A stretch of DNA of 64,000 bases from positions 186,001 through 250,000 of the forward strand of contig JAJPKQ010000004.1 of assembly GCA_021323635.1 (NCBI GenBank). Direction: 5' to 3'. Of this stretch, positions 44,398 through 55,115 are shown in pieces. Position 1 is the stretch's first letter. Each line of letters begins with the position of its first letter. This DNA comes from a bacterium (GTDB taxonomy: Bacteria; Actinomycetota; Thermoleophilia; Solirubrobacterales; Solirubrobacteraceae). The notes under the pieces were generated by a model. That model saw only the letters and a list, made by a program, of their open reading frames with translations. It made no database searches and was not told where the DNA came from. The position numbers and the translations under genes were made by a program.

Positions 44398-45780
44398 CTA
44401 CCTCAATCTCCAATATGCGCGCGGATCGCGAGCTGACTTGCCCACCCATGCAACCCCGCCTGCGTCGAGCAGGGCCCTCAGCTCGCGCTGCGCAGTCGGG
44501 CGCGAAATCTGCAGCGCCTCGGCGATCTCGCCTGTGCTGAGACGACTCTGCTCGCGGAGCAAGGCCATGATCGACCGCCCGCGCGCTGAAAGCGAGGCAT
44601 CGAGCGCACGGTCGACCGGGTCAGTCAGGAGGCTCAGCTGCGCGCCGCTCGAGGCCTGTCGATAGATCGGGTCGCTCAGGCCGGCTGCGCGCATCTCCTC
44701 GAACATCCTGCGGATACCCTCGCCCAGCTCCTGTCCGAAGCTCAGGTCCGCGCATACGCGAGCGATGCGTGGATTGCGAGCAAAGCGCGTCACGTGCGCG
44801 GGATCGCTCAGATCGACCAACCCCAGGAAGCGCCCCGGGCTCCAGATCTCGATTCGGTCATCGAAGACCTCGACGCGCACGTGATCGCCGGCAATGCTGT
44901 AGGAGCGGTGCACCACGGCGTTCACCAAGCCCTCCAGCCATGCGTCTTCGGGGATCAGCGCGATCGGTCCAAACTTTGCCGCGCCGCGCCGAAGCGCGCG
45001 CCGGAACGGCTGAAGCTCGCTCACCCGCGCCTGCGCGGCGAACAGCTGCCTCGGTATCGGGCCTTCAAAGCGCTCGTCGCCGATCAGCTGCTGGCGGACG
45101 CCAGCGCCGCGCTCTCGCCCGCGGTAGCGCAGCACACGCACGTACGCCTCGGGCAGCTCGAGCTGCGGATATTGCGCGAAAAGGAGGGCGCCCGCGATCG
45201 TCAGTCGATCGTCCACCGCAAGGCCGCGCGCTACAAGCAGGCGGTGGAGATCCGGGGCACCGACAGCGGACCGGTAGCTCTCGGCCAGCTCGACGTCCAG
45301 GCTCTCGAGCGTGAGATCTCGGCACAGACGGGCCTCGTAGCTGGCTTGACGCTTGTCGAAGATCAGCTCCTGCCGCTGCGCAAAGGAAAGCCGACGATTC
45401 TCATCACCGACGCGCAGAAACATCTCGTCGCGCTTGTTCGCATGGACTTCATCGGTCGGCTCCACCTCGATCACCAGCAGATGGTCAGGCTGTGCGCGCT
45501 CGTTGACACATTCGACCAGCCGCGAGCGCGCTCGCACCGGCGGCTCGCAGTAGTCGCTGCTCGCCTGCAGCTGCGCGTTGCGAAGCTCAGGCCAGCGATC
45601 GGTCCCCTCGACCCTCCCGGCGCGCAGACCTACGATCACAATCCCGCCGTCGGCATTCGCCAATCCGATGAGGCAGTCCGCCAGATCTTTGGCTTGGACC
45701 TTCGCCGACTTGCGCTCGAACCACTGGTCCTCAGGCAGCGAGGCGAGCAGCTCGCCGCGCTGTCCGGGAGCTGCGTTCAA
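44398..45780 (-). CDS. AlbA_2 (Schlafen-type) ATP-binding regulator with C-terminal winged helix-turn-helix
   Basis: E-x-K AlbA_2-like start (WFERKSAKVQAKDLADCLIGLANADGGIVIVGLRAG), HATPase-like EDAWLEGLVNAVVHRSYSIAGDHVRVEVFDDRIEIWSPGRF, C-terminal LSTGEIAEALQISRPTAQRELRALLDAGG. Confidence 0.85.
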   Translation of the reverse strand: MNAAPGQRGELLASLPEDQWFERKSAKVQAKDLADCLIGLANADGGIVIVGLRAGRVEGTDRWPELRNAQLQASSDYCEPPVRARSRLVECVNERAQPDHLLVIEVEPTDEVHANKRDEMFLRVGDENRRLSFAQRQELIFDKRQASYEARLCRDLTLESLDVELAESYRSAVGAPDLHRLLVARGLAVDDRLTIAGALLFAQYPQLELPEAYVRVLRYRGRERGAGVRQQLIGDERFEGPIPRQLFAAQARVSELQPFRRALRRGAAKFGPIALIPEDAWLEGLVNAVVHRSYSIAGDHVRVEVFDDRIEIWSPGRFLGLVDLSDPAHVTRFARNPRIARVCADLSFGQELGEGIRRMFEEMRAAGLSDPIYRQASSGAQLSLLTDPVDRALDASLSARGRSIMALLREQSRLSTGEIAEALQISRPTAQRELRALLDAGGVAWVGKSARDPRAYWRLR

Positions 45781-45819
45781 CGCCGACTCGACCTGTACCG
45801 CTGCCTTCGCCTCTGCGCT

Positions 45820-45842
45820 CTACTTGAAATAATTGCAAGTAG
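45820..45842. promoter_or_regulatory. Inverted repeat upstream of the AlbA_2 regulator gene
   Basis: CTACTTG-N9-CAAGTAG perfect 7-bp arms about 40 bp upstream of the ATG; same core as the flanking iterons. Confidence 0.55.
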
Positions 45843-45898
45843 ACTTCAGCATTCGACCGTGCCTAGGTGCGTGAGCGACGGGCGCTCGCGCGATGACG

Positions 45899-45954
45899 AG
45901 CGGCTTGCAAGCACTTGCAAGCAAGACTTGAAAGCCCCCTTCAGCCGGCCTGGC
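45899..45954. repeat. Direct repeat copy 2 with two CTTGCAAG iterons
   Basis: agcggcttgcaagcacttgcaagcaagacttgaaagcccccttcagccggcctggc; one 10-bp unit shorter than copy 1. Confidence 0.85.
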
Positions 45955-45975
45955 CGCTGCCACGTCGCTGCCCGC

Positions 45976-47400
45976 TCAGGTCGCGGGCATCGGGAAGCCT
46001 TCGTAGCGGACGCCGCCAGGGCCGATCCAGCGCAGCTTCCAGAAGAGCCCGCGCACGCGCGAGCGCAGGACGAAGTAGCCGAGCGAGCCTGTGCGCACGT
46101 GCGCAAGCAGGGTGTAGGGGCCGCCACGGCGGCGCTCGATCAGCAGCTCGGCGGAGGTAGCCCCGTGCGCCGGGCGGATGTGACCCCAGATGTAGTAGCC
46201 GTTGCGTTCTGCGCGCACCACGAGCGGCAGCGGGAAGGAGTAGTAGAGGGGCATGGGCGCACCCCGCGCCGACTCCAGGCCGGTCTGAAAGCCGATCCAG
46301 CCCGGCGGATGGTGGCGCGGCACGGCGTCGTCGCGCAGCTCGTACTGCGAGAAGGCATCGACGTGAGGGTTTTCCCAGGCCAGATGTTCGGAGACCGCGT
46401 CCTGCACGGCCTGCTCGAAGGGCGAGACGCCAAGCGAGTTCGGCCTCTGGTTGATCCCAAACTCGGTCAGGTAGATGCCGATGCCTGCTCTGATCGCGCC
46501 GGCGCGCGCGGCGAGGCTGAGCGCGCGCACGAGCCGGCCGAGGGTTCCGATCGTGACTTCTTCGGGGCTTTGCGGCACATAGTTGGGGCCGCGCGAGTTC
46601 GTGTAGGCGTGATGCGCATAGCCGTAGGCGGGCAGGGTGCCGCAGCGCCCGACGCGCCGATAGGCGCCGTTGAGGCAGAGCGCCCCGCGCAGGAAGGTGA
46701 GCGGCGCCATCTGATGCACAGTGCCTTCACGGGGCACGTCCACCGATGAGCTCCCGAAGGGCGCGGTTTCGCCCATCAGCACCCTCGGGCTGCCGATGCC
46801 AGCCGCGCGCAGGCCGCTGTAGCCGGCCAGGAACAGGCCACGGTAGATCGCCGGGGAGGCCGGAGAGCCGTTTGCGTTCCACTGCGGCTGCAGCCAGCCG
46901 AGCTGGTTGGGCTCGTTCCAGATCGCCCACAGCGAGACGTAGGGGGCGAAGCGGCGGCCGACTGCGGTCATGAACTGGCGAAATGCCGCGTCGTTGGGGC
47001 GGGTGAGATGGTCGCGATGGTTGCCGCTCGCCCATCTCGGCACTGGCCCGGTGACGGTCAGGAGCACCTGCCAGTGCAGGCGCTGCGCTTCTTCAAGCTC
47101 GCCCGGCAGCGCACCCCAGTTGTAGCTGTCCGGATCGGCGGCGGCAAAGCGCGGCGCCCGCGGGCTGCTCGGGCGCGGCGCGACCTGATCCCAGATCAGG
47201 ATCAGCCGCAGCGCATCGACGCCCAGATGGCGCATCTGCGCGACCGTCTGAGGGCGTGTGCGGGGATTTTCAAACTGGGCGCCAGGCTCGAAGTAGACGG
47301 TCTGCGTCCGCGAGGCCGCCGCGCTGCCTGCGAGCGCCATCGAGAGCACGCACGCCAGCGAGACGCTCGTGGGGGCAAGTGCTGCGCGCAGCCTTCCCAT
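45976..47400 (-). CDS. Exported glycoside hydrolase-like protein (clan GH-A type), paralog A
   Basis: Signal-like N-terminus; WAIWNEPNQLGW (acid/base) and GIYLTEFGIN (nucleophile) motifs; beta-rich C-terminus. Confidence 0.75.
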   Translation of the reverse strand: MGRLRAALAPTSVSLACVLSMALAGSAAASRTQTVYFEPGAQFENPRTRPQTVAQMRHLGVDALRLILIWDQVAPRPSSPRAPRFAAADPDSYNWGALPGELEEAQRLHWQVLLTVTGPVPRWASGNHRDHLTRPNDAAFRQFMTAVGRRFAPYVSLWAIWNEPNQLGWLQPQWNANGSPASPAIYRGLFLAGYSGLRAAGIGSPRVLMGETAPFGSSSVDVPREGTVHQMAPLTFLRGALCLNGAYRRVGRCGTLPAYGYAHHAYTNSRGPNYVPQSPEEVTIGTLGRLVRALSLAARAGAIRAGIGIYLTEFGINQRPNSLGVSPFEQAVQDAVSEHLAWENPHVDAFSQYELRDDAVPRHHPPGWIGFQTGLESARGAPMPLYYSFPLPLVVRAERNGYYIWGHIRPAHGATSAELLIERRRGGPYTLLAHVRTGSLGYFVLRSRVRGLFWKLRWIGPGGVRYEGFPMPAT

Positions 47401-48830
47401 CAGCGCGAGAGCGCGATCGGCGGTCCTTCGTAGACTGGGCCTTCAGGGCTCACCCAGCGCAGCTTCCAGGCGACGCCGTGCACGCGTGAGCGCAGCTGGA
47501 AGTAGCCAGCCGCGTCGGTGTGCACCGCCGCAAGCTTGACGAAGCGACGTCTGGGGGCACGCTCGAGGAGGATCTCCGCGCTCGTCGCCCCCTGCGCGGG
47601 CCGAACCAGCCCCCAGAGAGCGAAGGCGCCGCGCGACCTTCTCACGACCAGCGCCAGCGGGAAGCCGTAGTAGAGCGGCTTCGGCCTGCCCGCGGCAGTC
47701 TCCAGCCCGGTCTGGAAGCCGGTCCAGTCGCGCGGATGGTGGCGCGGGATGACATCATCGCGCAGCTCGTACTGCCCGAAGGAGGCAACGCGGGGATTGC
47801 CCCAGGCGATCATCTCCGAGAGCGCGTCGAACTGCGCCTGCTTGGCAGGGCTGACGCCAAGCGGGTTTGGCCTGGTGTTGATGCCGAACTCGGTCAGGTA
47901 GATGGGCATGCCGGCCCTGATCGCGCCCGCGCGGGCGGCGAGGTTGAGCGCCCGGACGAGCCGCCCAAGTGTCCCGATCGTCACCTGATCGCGGTTGGGC
48001 GGGACGTAGGAGGGGCCCGAGGCGTTGGGGTAGGCGTGGTGGCCGTAGCCGTAAGCGGGCAGGCGCGGGCAGTGCCCGATCGGGCGGTAGCGGCTGCTCA
48101 GGCACAGGGTACCCCGCAGGAAGGTCAGCGGCGCCATCTGGTGCACGGTCCCTTCGCGGCGCGCGTTGACTGTCGAGTTTCCAAACGGCGCGGTTTCTCC
48201 CATCAGCATCTTGGGGCTGCTGATGCCCGCCGCGCGCAGGCCGCTGTAGCCGGCCATGAAGAGGCCGCGGTAGATCGCCGGGGAGGCCGGAGTGCCGTTT
48301 GCGCTCCACTGCGGCTGCAGCCAGCCGAGCTGGTTGGGCTCGTTCCAGATCGCCCACAGCGCGACGTAAGGGCCGAGCTCCTTGCCGGCGGCGGTCATGA
48401 ATTCACGGAAGTCCATGTCGCTGGGACGCGTCAGGTGATCACGGTGCGTGGAGCTCGCCCACTTTGGGACCGGCGATGTGACCGTGAGCAGCACCGGCCA
48501 GTGCAGGCGCTTGGCTTCTTCAAGCGCGGGCAGATACGCGCTCCAGTCGTAGCTTGCGGGGTCGGTGCCCGCGAAGCGCGGCTTGCGGGCGCTGTTTGGC
48601 TGGGGCGCGACCGCGTCCCAATAGAGCATGATGCGAAGCGCCCGCACGCCGAGGTGCTTGAGCGTCACGAAGGTCTGCGCGCGCTCGGCGGGATCGGTCA
48701 GCTGCTGGGTTGCGTCAAAGAAGGTGATCTGGGAGTGCGAGGCAAGCGCCGGCGGAGCGCCCGCGAGCGTGCCCGCCAGCAGCGCAGCGGCCGCACTCAG
48801 TGTCAACAGCGCTCTGCGTGAGTGGATCAT
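47400..48830 (-). CDS. Exported glycoside hydrolase-like protein (clan GH-A type), paralog B
   Basis: Start MIHSRRALLTLSAAAALLAG at 48830; WAIWNEPNQLGWLQPQW and PIYLTEFGIN; colinear with paralog A; the 932-aa ORF is read-through. Confidence 0.75.
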   Translation of the reverse strand: MIHSRRALLTLSAAAALLAGTLAGAPPALASHSQITFFDATQQLTDPAERAQTFVTLKHLGVRALRIMLYWDAVAPQPNSARKPRFAGTDPASYDWSAYLPALEEAKRLHWPVLLTVTSPVPKWASSTHRDHLTRPSDMDFREFMTAAGKELGPYVALWAIWNEPNQLGWLQPQWSANGTPASPAIYRGLFMAGYSGLRAAGISSPKMLMGETAPFGNSTVNARREGTVHQMAPLTFLRGTLCLSSRYRPIGHCPRLPAYGYGHHAYPNASGPSYVPPNRDQVTIGTLGRLVRALNLAARAGAIRAGMPIYLTEFGINTRPNPLGVSPAKQAQFDALSEMIAWGNPRVASFGQYELRDDVIPRHHPRDWTGFQTGLETAAGRPKPLYYGFPLALVVRRSRGAFALWGLVRPAQGATSAEILLERAPRRRFVKLAAVHTDAAGYFQLRSRVHGVAWKLRWVSPEGPVYEGPPIALSR

Positions 48831-49025
48831 CAAAACCTCGATTCGTCTGTTGGCGCCCGCCACCTGCCGGCAGCGCCGCAGTTTTGCCTGCATCAAGCTC
48901 TGACTCGAGCGCCAGGGCGGGGCGCCCTGCCCCTCCGGCCGCGCTCGGGAACCTCGACACCTTAGCGGCGCAAAGGTTGCGGTGTGCCACCTCGCGCCCG
49001 CGCGGGAGCCGCTAGCGTTTGCTCC

Positions 49026-50132
49026 ATGAGCTCCCAGCTTGCCGCGCCGGACGACATCGTCGCACGCCATGAGGACGTGGCGCCGGGCGCCCGCGCGCCG
49101 CTGATCGTCACCGAGCCGCTTGCGGCATTCCTCGACCGGGCGGGGCTTGGCGAAGGAGAGATCCAGGCGCGGCCGATCGGCGAAGGGCATTCGAATGTCA
49201 CCTACCTGATCGAGCGGGAGGGCAGCCCGCCGTTGGTCCTGCGCCGTCCGCCGCGTCCACCGATCCCGCCAAGCGCGCACGACGTCCTGCGCGAAGCCCG
49301 CCTGCTGCAGGCGCTCTCTGGCGCCGTTGCGCGCGTGCCGCGCGTGCTTGCCGTCTGCGCCGAGGAGGATGTGATCGGCGCCCCCTTCTACGTCATGGAG
49401 CTGATCCCCGGCTGCGTGATCGTGGCGAGCGTGCCGAGAGCGCTCGACCTCCCCGCGCAGCGCCGGCGCATCGGCGAGGAGATGATCGACGCGCTTGCCG
49501 AGATCCATGGAGTGGACTGGCGCGCGGTCGGGCTTGAGGGGTTCGGCAAGCCCAGCGGCTACCTCGAGCGGCAGCTCAAGCGCTTCAGCTCGCTGTGGGA
49601 GATCAATCGCACGCGGGAGATCCCCGCCGTCGAGCTGGTCGGCCGCTGGCTGGCGGAGCACCTGCCCAGCTCCCCGCCCGCGACGATCGTGCACGGCGAC
49701 TACCGGCTGGGCAACGTCATCTTCGACCCCGATCCGCCGGCCCGGCTGCGTGCCGTGCTCGACTGGGAGATGGCGACGATCGGTGACCCGCTCGCAGATC
49801 TGGGCTATCTGTGCATGATGTGGTCGCAGCGCGGAGACCCCGAAGGTGGGCTGCGCAAGCATCTGGCGATGGTCACCCGCGCCGAGGGCTTCCCGACGCG
49901 TGCAGAGCTGATCGCCCGCTACGAGCAGAAGACCGGGCGCTCGATGCACGATCTGCGCTGGTACGTCACGCTGGCGCTGTGGAAGTCGGTGGTCTTCATG
50001 GAGGGCAACTACAAGCGCGCGTTGGCCGGGGCGACAGACGACCCCTATCTGAAGGCATTCGGCGAGGGCGTCGTGGAGCTCGCCGAGCAGGCGCGCGCGG
50101 TCGCCTTCGGCGAGGTTGACTTCGGTGGCTAG
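49026..50132 (+). CDS. Aminoglycoside phosphotransferase / choline kinase-like family protein
   Basis: GHSNVTYLIE, VHGDYRLGNVIFD, AVLDWEMATIGDPLADLGYL. Confidence 0.9.
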   Translation: MSSQLAAPDDIVARHEDVAPGARAPLIVTEPLAAFLDRAGLGEGEIQARPIGEGHSNVTYLIEREGSPPLVLRRPPRPPIPPSAHDVLREARLLQALSGAVARVPRVLAVCAEEDVIGAPFYVMELIPGCVIVASVPRALDLPAQRRRIGEEMIDALAEIHGVDWRAVGLEGFGKPSGYLERQLKRFSSLWEINRTREIPAVELVGRWLAEHLPSSPPATIVHGDYRLGNVIFDPDPPARLRAVLDWEMATIGDPLADLGYLCMMWSQRGDPEGGLRKHLAMVTRAEGFPTRAELIARYEQKTGRSMHDLRWYVTLALWKSVVFMEGNYKRALAGATDDPYLKAFGEGVVELAEQARAVAFGEVDFGG

Positions 50133-50778
50133 CGGCGCCGACAACGGCGCCCCGCGCGAAGGGCTGCTGATCGACTGGGGCGGCGTGCTGACAAGCAACC
50201 TCTTTGCCTCCTTCCATGCCTACTGCGTGCGCGCGAGCATCGACTTCGAGGAGCTCGGCCGGCGCTTCCTCACCGACCAGGACTTTCGGCGGCTGCTTGT
50301 CGACCTGGAGACGGGTCGAATCGACGAGAGCGCCTTCGAGCCCGGTCTGGCGGCGCTGCTGCAGGTGCCCTCCGAGGGGCTGATTGACGGTCTGATGGCG
50401 GCGGTGAGGCCAGATCAGGCGATGATCGACGCTGTCCGCGCCGCACGCGCCCAGGGCGTGCGCACGGCGCTCGTATCCAACTCCTGGGGTGTTCACCGCT
50501 ATCCGCGCGAGCTCTTTGCAGAGATCTTCGACGGCCTTGTGATCTCGGGCGAGGTCGGCATCCGCAAGCCTGCGCCGGAGATGTACAGGCTCGGCGCAGA
50601 GCGCGCCGGGGTGGCGCCGGAGCACTGCGTATACGTGGACGACCTGCCCCACAACCTCGATCCCGCAGCCGCGCTCGGGATGGCGACCATCCACCACACC
50701 GACGCAGCTCAGACGATCCCGCAGCTCGAGCGCCTGCTGGGCGTGCGCCTGAACGGCGCAGATGCGCCAAGCACCTGA
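50125..50778 (+). CDS. HAD-superfamily hydrolase
   Basis: LLIDWGGVLTS, TALVSNSWG, CVYVDDLPHNLDPAAALGM. Confidence 0.88.
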   Translation: MASGADNGAPREGLLIDWGGVLTSNLFASFHAYCVRASIDFEELGRRFLTDQDFRRLLVDLETGRIDESAFEPGLAALLQVPSEGLIDGLMAAVRPDQAMIDAVRAARAQGVRTALVSNSWGVHRYPRELFAEIFDGLVISGEVGIRKPAPEMYRLGAERAGVAPEHCVYVDDLPHNLDPAAALGMATIHHTDAAQTIPQLERLLGVRLNGADAPST

Positions 50779-50824
50779 GGCGCAGGCCCGAGCCCGCTGT
50801 GGGGCGAGCAGGCGGCGCAGCCCT

Positions 50825-52468
<1,644 letters not shown>

Positions 52469-52520
52469 GCTGGACCCTCCCTTGCGCTGCTGGTGGACGT
52501 TGACGCCTCGATGATAGACG

Positions 52521-54014
52521 CTAAGCGCCATCCTGCACATGAGCCGGCTCGAGCGCGCCAGCGCCACGATCGCCGTCGCCGCCCGCGGTCCCCTCGCGCA
52601 GCGGAGCAGCCGCCAGCACCGCCCGCGCGAGCGCAAGCCCCTCGATTGCTGCAATCACGTCGCTCGCCGCAGTCGCGGGCACGCTGAGCAGAGAGAAGCG
52701 CTCGAGCACAAGCACATCGGCGACCGCCTCGCCGTCAAGCCCGCAGGCCGCGCAGATCGCTGCCACCAACGCCGCCTCGTCGAAGCCGTGGTGGCGCCCG
52801 CCGCGCACTATCAGCCGCGCCTTCGGCTCGCCGGAGGGATGGCGCAGATGCGGCTTCTCGTGCCGCCGCGGGCGCGGGCGCAGCGTCGCGCGCGGCGCGT
52901 GGGCGCCGCTCGACCAGTCGGCGATCTCCATGCCGATGTGCCGTTCGATCGCGGCCAGGTCGCGACCCTGGCGAGGCTCGACGAAGGTGATGGCGCGACC
53001 GCTGCGCCCGATGCGCCCGGTCCTGCCGATGCGGTGCACGTAGATGTCCGGAGCGACCGGAACGTCGTAGTTGATCACATGCGTGACCGTGGAGATGTCA
53101 AGGCCGCGGGCGGCGACGTCGGTGGCCACCAGCAGCGGCAGCCGCCCGCTCTTGAAGGCGAGCATCACGCCGTCGCGCGACCCCTGGGTCATGTCGCCGT
53201 GCAGCGCGCGCACGTCGAGCCCCTGCGCGCGCAGCGTCTTGAAGAGCGCCTCGCAGCGCAGCTTCGTCCGCACGAAGACGATCGCCTGGCTTGGGCGCTC
53301 TGCGCGCAGCACCTCGACTAAGCGGCGTTCCTTCTCGCCCGCTGAGGCGGTCAGCTTGAACTGCTCAACGGTGTCGATCGTGAGCGTCGGCGCCTGCACG
53401 CGGACCGTCACCGGGTCGTAGAGATAGCGCTCGGCAAGGCGGCGGATCTCATCGGGGAGCGTCGCGGAGAAGAGCGCGCTCTGGCGGCCGTTGGGCGTTG
53501 CGCGCAAAATCCGCTCGACATCTTCCAGGAAGCCGAGGTCGAGCATCTCGTCTGCCTCGTCCAAGACGACGAAGCGCGCGTCGTGCAGCACCAGCGCGCC
53601 GCGGCCGATGAGGTCGAGGACGCGTCCGACCGTGCCGACGACCACCTGGGCGCCGGCGTGCAGCTGCGCTTCCTGGCCGCGGATCGGCGCGCCGCCGAAC
53701 AGCGCCACCACGCTGACCCCCTTGCCCTTGCCGTAGGCGCGCAGCGCCTGCGTGACCTGGATGCACAGCTCGCGCGTGGGCGTCAGGACGAGCGCCTGGA
53801 CCTCGGCGACGTCGGCATCTATGTATTCGATGATCGGCAGGCCGAAGGCCGCGGTCTTGCCGGTCCCGGTCTGCGCCTGCCCGATCACGTCCCTGCCGCC
53901 GAGCAGCGGCGGAATCGCCTCTTCCTGGATCGGCGTCGGCGTCTCGTAGCCCAGCTCAGAGAGCGCCGCAAGCGTCTGCTCGCGCAGGCCAAGCTCTGCA
54001 AAGGTCTTGCTCAT
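52521..54014 (-). CDS. DEAD-box RNA helicase with DbpA-like C-terminal RNA-binding domain
   Basis: AQTGTGKTAAFGLP, DEADEMLD, FSATLP, HRIGRTGRIGRSG; C-terminal VADVLVLERFSLLSVPA. Confidence 0.93.
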   Translation of the reverse strand: MSKTFAELGLREQTLAALSELGYETPTPIQEEAIPPLLGGRDVIGQAQTGTGKTAAFGLPIIEYIDADVAEVQALVLTPTRELCIQVTQALRAYGKGKGVSVVALFGGAPIRGQEAQLHAGAQVVVGTVGRVLDLIGRGALVLHDARFVVLDEADEMLDLGFLEDVERILRATPNGRQSALFSATLPDEIRRLAERYLYDPVTVRVQAPTLTIDTVEQFKLTASAGEKERRLVEVLRAERPSQAIVFVRTKLRCEALFKTLRAQGLDVRALHGDMTQGSRDGVMLAFKSGRLPLLVATDVAARGLDISTVTHVINYDVPVAPDIYVHRIGRTGRIGRSGRAITFVEPRQGRDLAAIERHIGMEIADWSSGAHAPRATLRPRPRRHEKPHLRHPSGEPKARLIVRGGRHHGFDEAALVAAICAACGLDGEAVADVLVLERFSLLSVPATAASDVIAAIEGLALARAVLAAAPLREGTAGGDGDRGAGALEPAHVQDGA

Positions 54015-54085
54015 CCCTACGAGCATACGGGCTCAGCTGCCTGCGGCTCGACGGCGAGTGCGCCGCTGCGGGTATCTTCCCTGCC

Positions 54086-55066
54086 ATGCCAATCACGGTG
54101 GTCGGCTCAGTCGCCTTCGACGCGGTGCGCACTCCCTTCGCCTCCAGCGAGCGGATGCTCGGCGGCGCGGCGGTGCACTTCGCGCTTGCCGCCTCCTTCT
54201 TTGACAGGGTCGCGGTCGTGGGCTGCGTGGGCGATGACTTCGGCGATCGCGAGCTCGAGCTGCTGCGCAGCCGCGGAGTGGACGTCGGCGACATTGAGCG
54301 CGTGAGCGGCGGGGAGACCTTCTTCTGGCGCGGCGAGTACGGCTTTGACCTCTCCAGCCGCACCACCATCGAGACCCGGCTGGGCGTCTTCGCCGACTTC
54401 CAGCCGCGCCTCTCGGAGCGCACGCGCGCGGCCGACGTGCTGTTCCTGGCCAACATCCAGCCCGGCCTGCAGCGCGCCGTCCGCGCCCAGCTGCCCGCCG
54501 CGCGCTTTGTCGCGCTGGACTCGATGAACCTCTGGATCGGGACCGCTCAGGAGGAGCTGCGCGCGGCGATCGCGGAGGTCGACTGCGTGATCCTCAACGA
54601 CTCGGAGCTGCGCGAACTGACCCGTCGCCCGAGCCTGCCCGCAGCAGCCCAGGAGGTCCTCGCGCTCGGCCCGCGAGCGGTCGTCGCCAAGCAGGGCGAG
54701 TACGGCGCGGCTCTGTTCACGGAGGAGGGCTTCTTCTCGCTGCCCGCCTACCCGCTGGAGAGCGTCGTCGATCCCACCGGCGCCGGCGACACCTTCGCGG
54801 GCGGGTTCATCGGCTACCTCGCCGCGCACCCTGCGCAGGAGATCGACGAGGCGCAGCTGCGCGCGGCGCTTGCCTGCGGAACCGCGCTCGCCTCCTTCAA
54901 CGTCGAGCGGCTCGGCACCGAGCGCGTGCAGTGCCTGCGCGGCGAGGAGATCGCCGAGCGCATCGCCGCGCTGCAGCGCTTCACCAGCTTCAGCGTCGCC
55001 TCGCTGCCGCTGCGCGCCAGCCGCCGACAGCAGGCGGGCGGCGTCGGCGTGGCCGCAGGCGGCTGA
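54086..55066 (+). CDS. PfkB/ribokinase-family sugar kinase
   Basis: GGAAVHFALAASFFDRVAVVGCVGDDFG; VDPTGAGDTFAGGFIGYLA. Confidence 0.9.
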   Translation: MPITVVGSVAFDAVRTPFASSERMLGGAAVHFALAASFFDRVAVVGCVGDDFGDRELELLRSRGVDVGDIERVSGGETFFWRGEYGFDLSSRTTIETRLGVFADFQPRLSERTRAADVLFLANIQPGLQRAVRAQLPAARFVALDSMNLWIGTAQEELRAAIAEVDCVILNDSELRELTRRPSLPAAAQEVLALGPRAVVAKQGEYGAALFTEEGFFSLPAYPLESVVDPTGAGDTFAGGFIGYLAAHPAQEIDEAQLRAALACGTALASFNVERLGTERVQCLRGEEIAERIAALQRFTSFSVASLPLRASRRQQAGGVGVAAGG

Positions 55067-55115
55067 GCTCCCAGCGCCACGCGAGGTGTGCGGCGGAGAT
55101 GAGAGGATCGGCTAA

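Noticed and set aside
48831-50198. N-terminal extension of the 932-aa ORF at 47400-50198
   Set aside because: Antisense to a well-supported phosphotransferase gene; the real glycosidase begins with a signal peptide at 48830.
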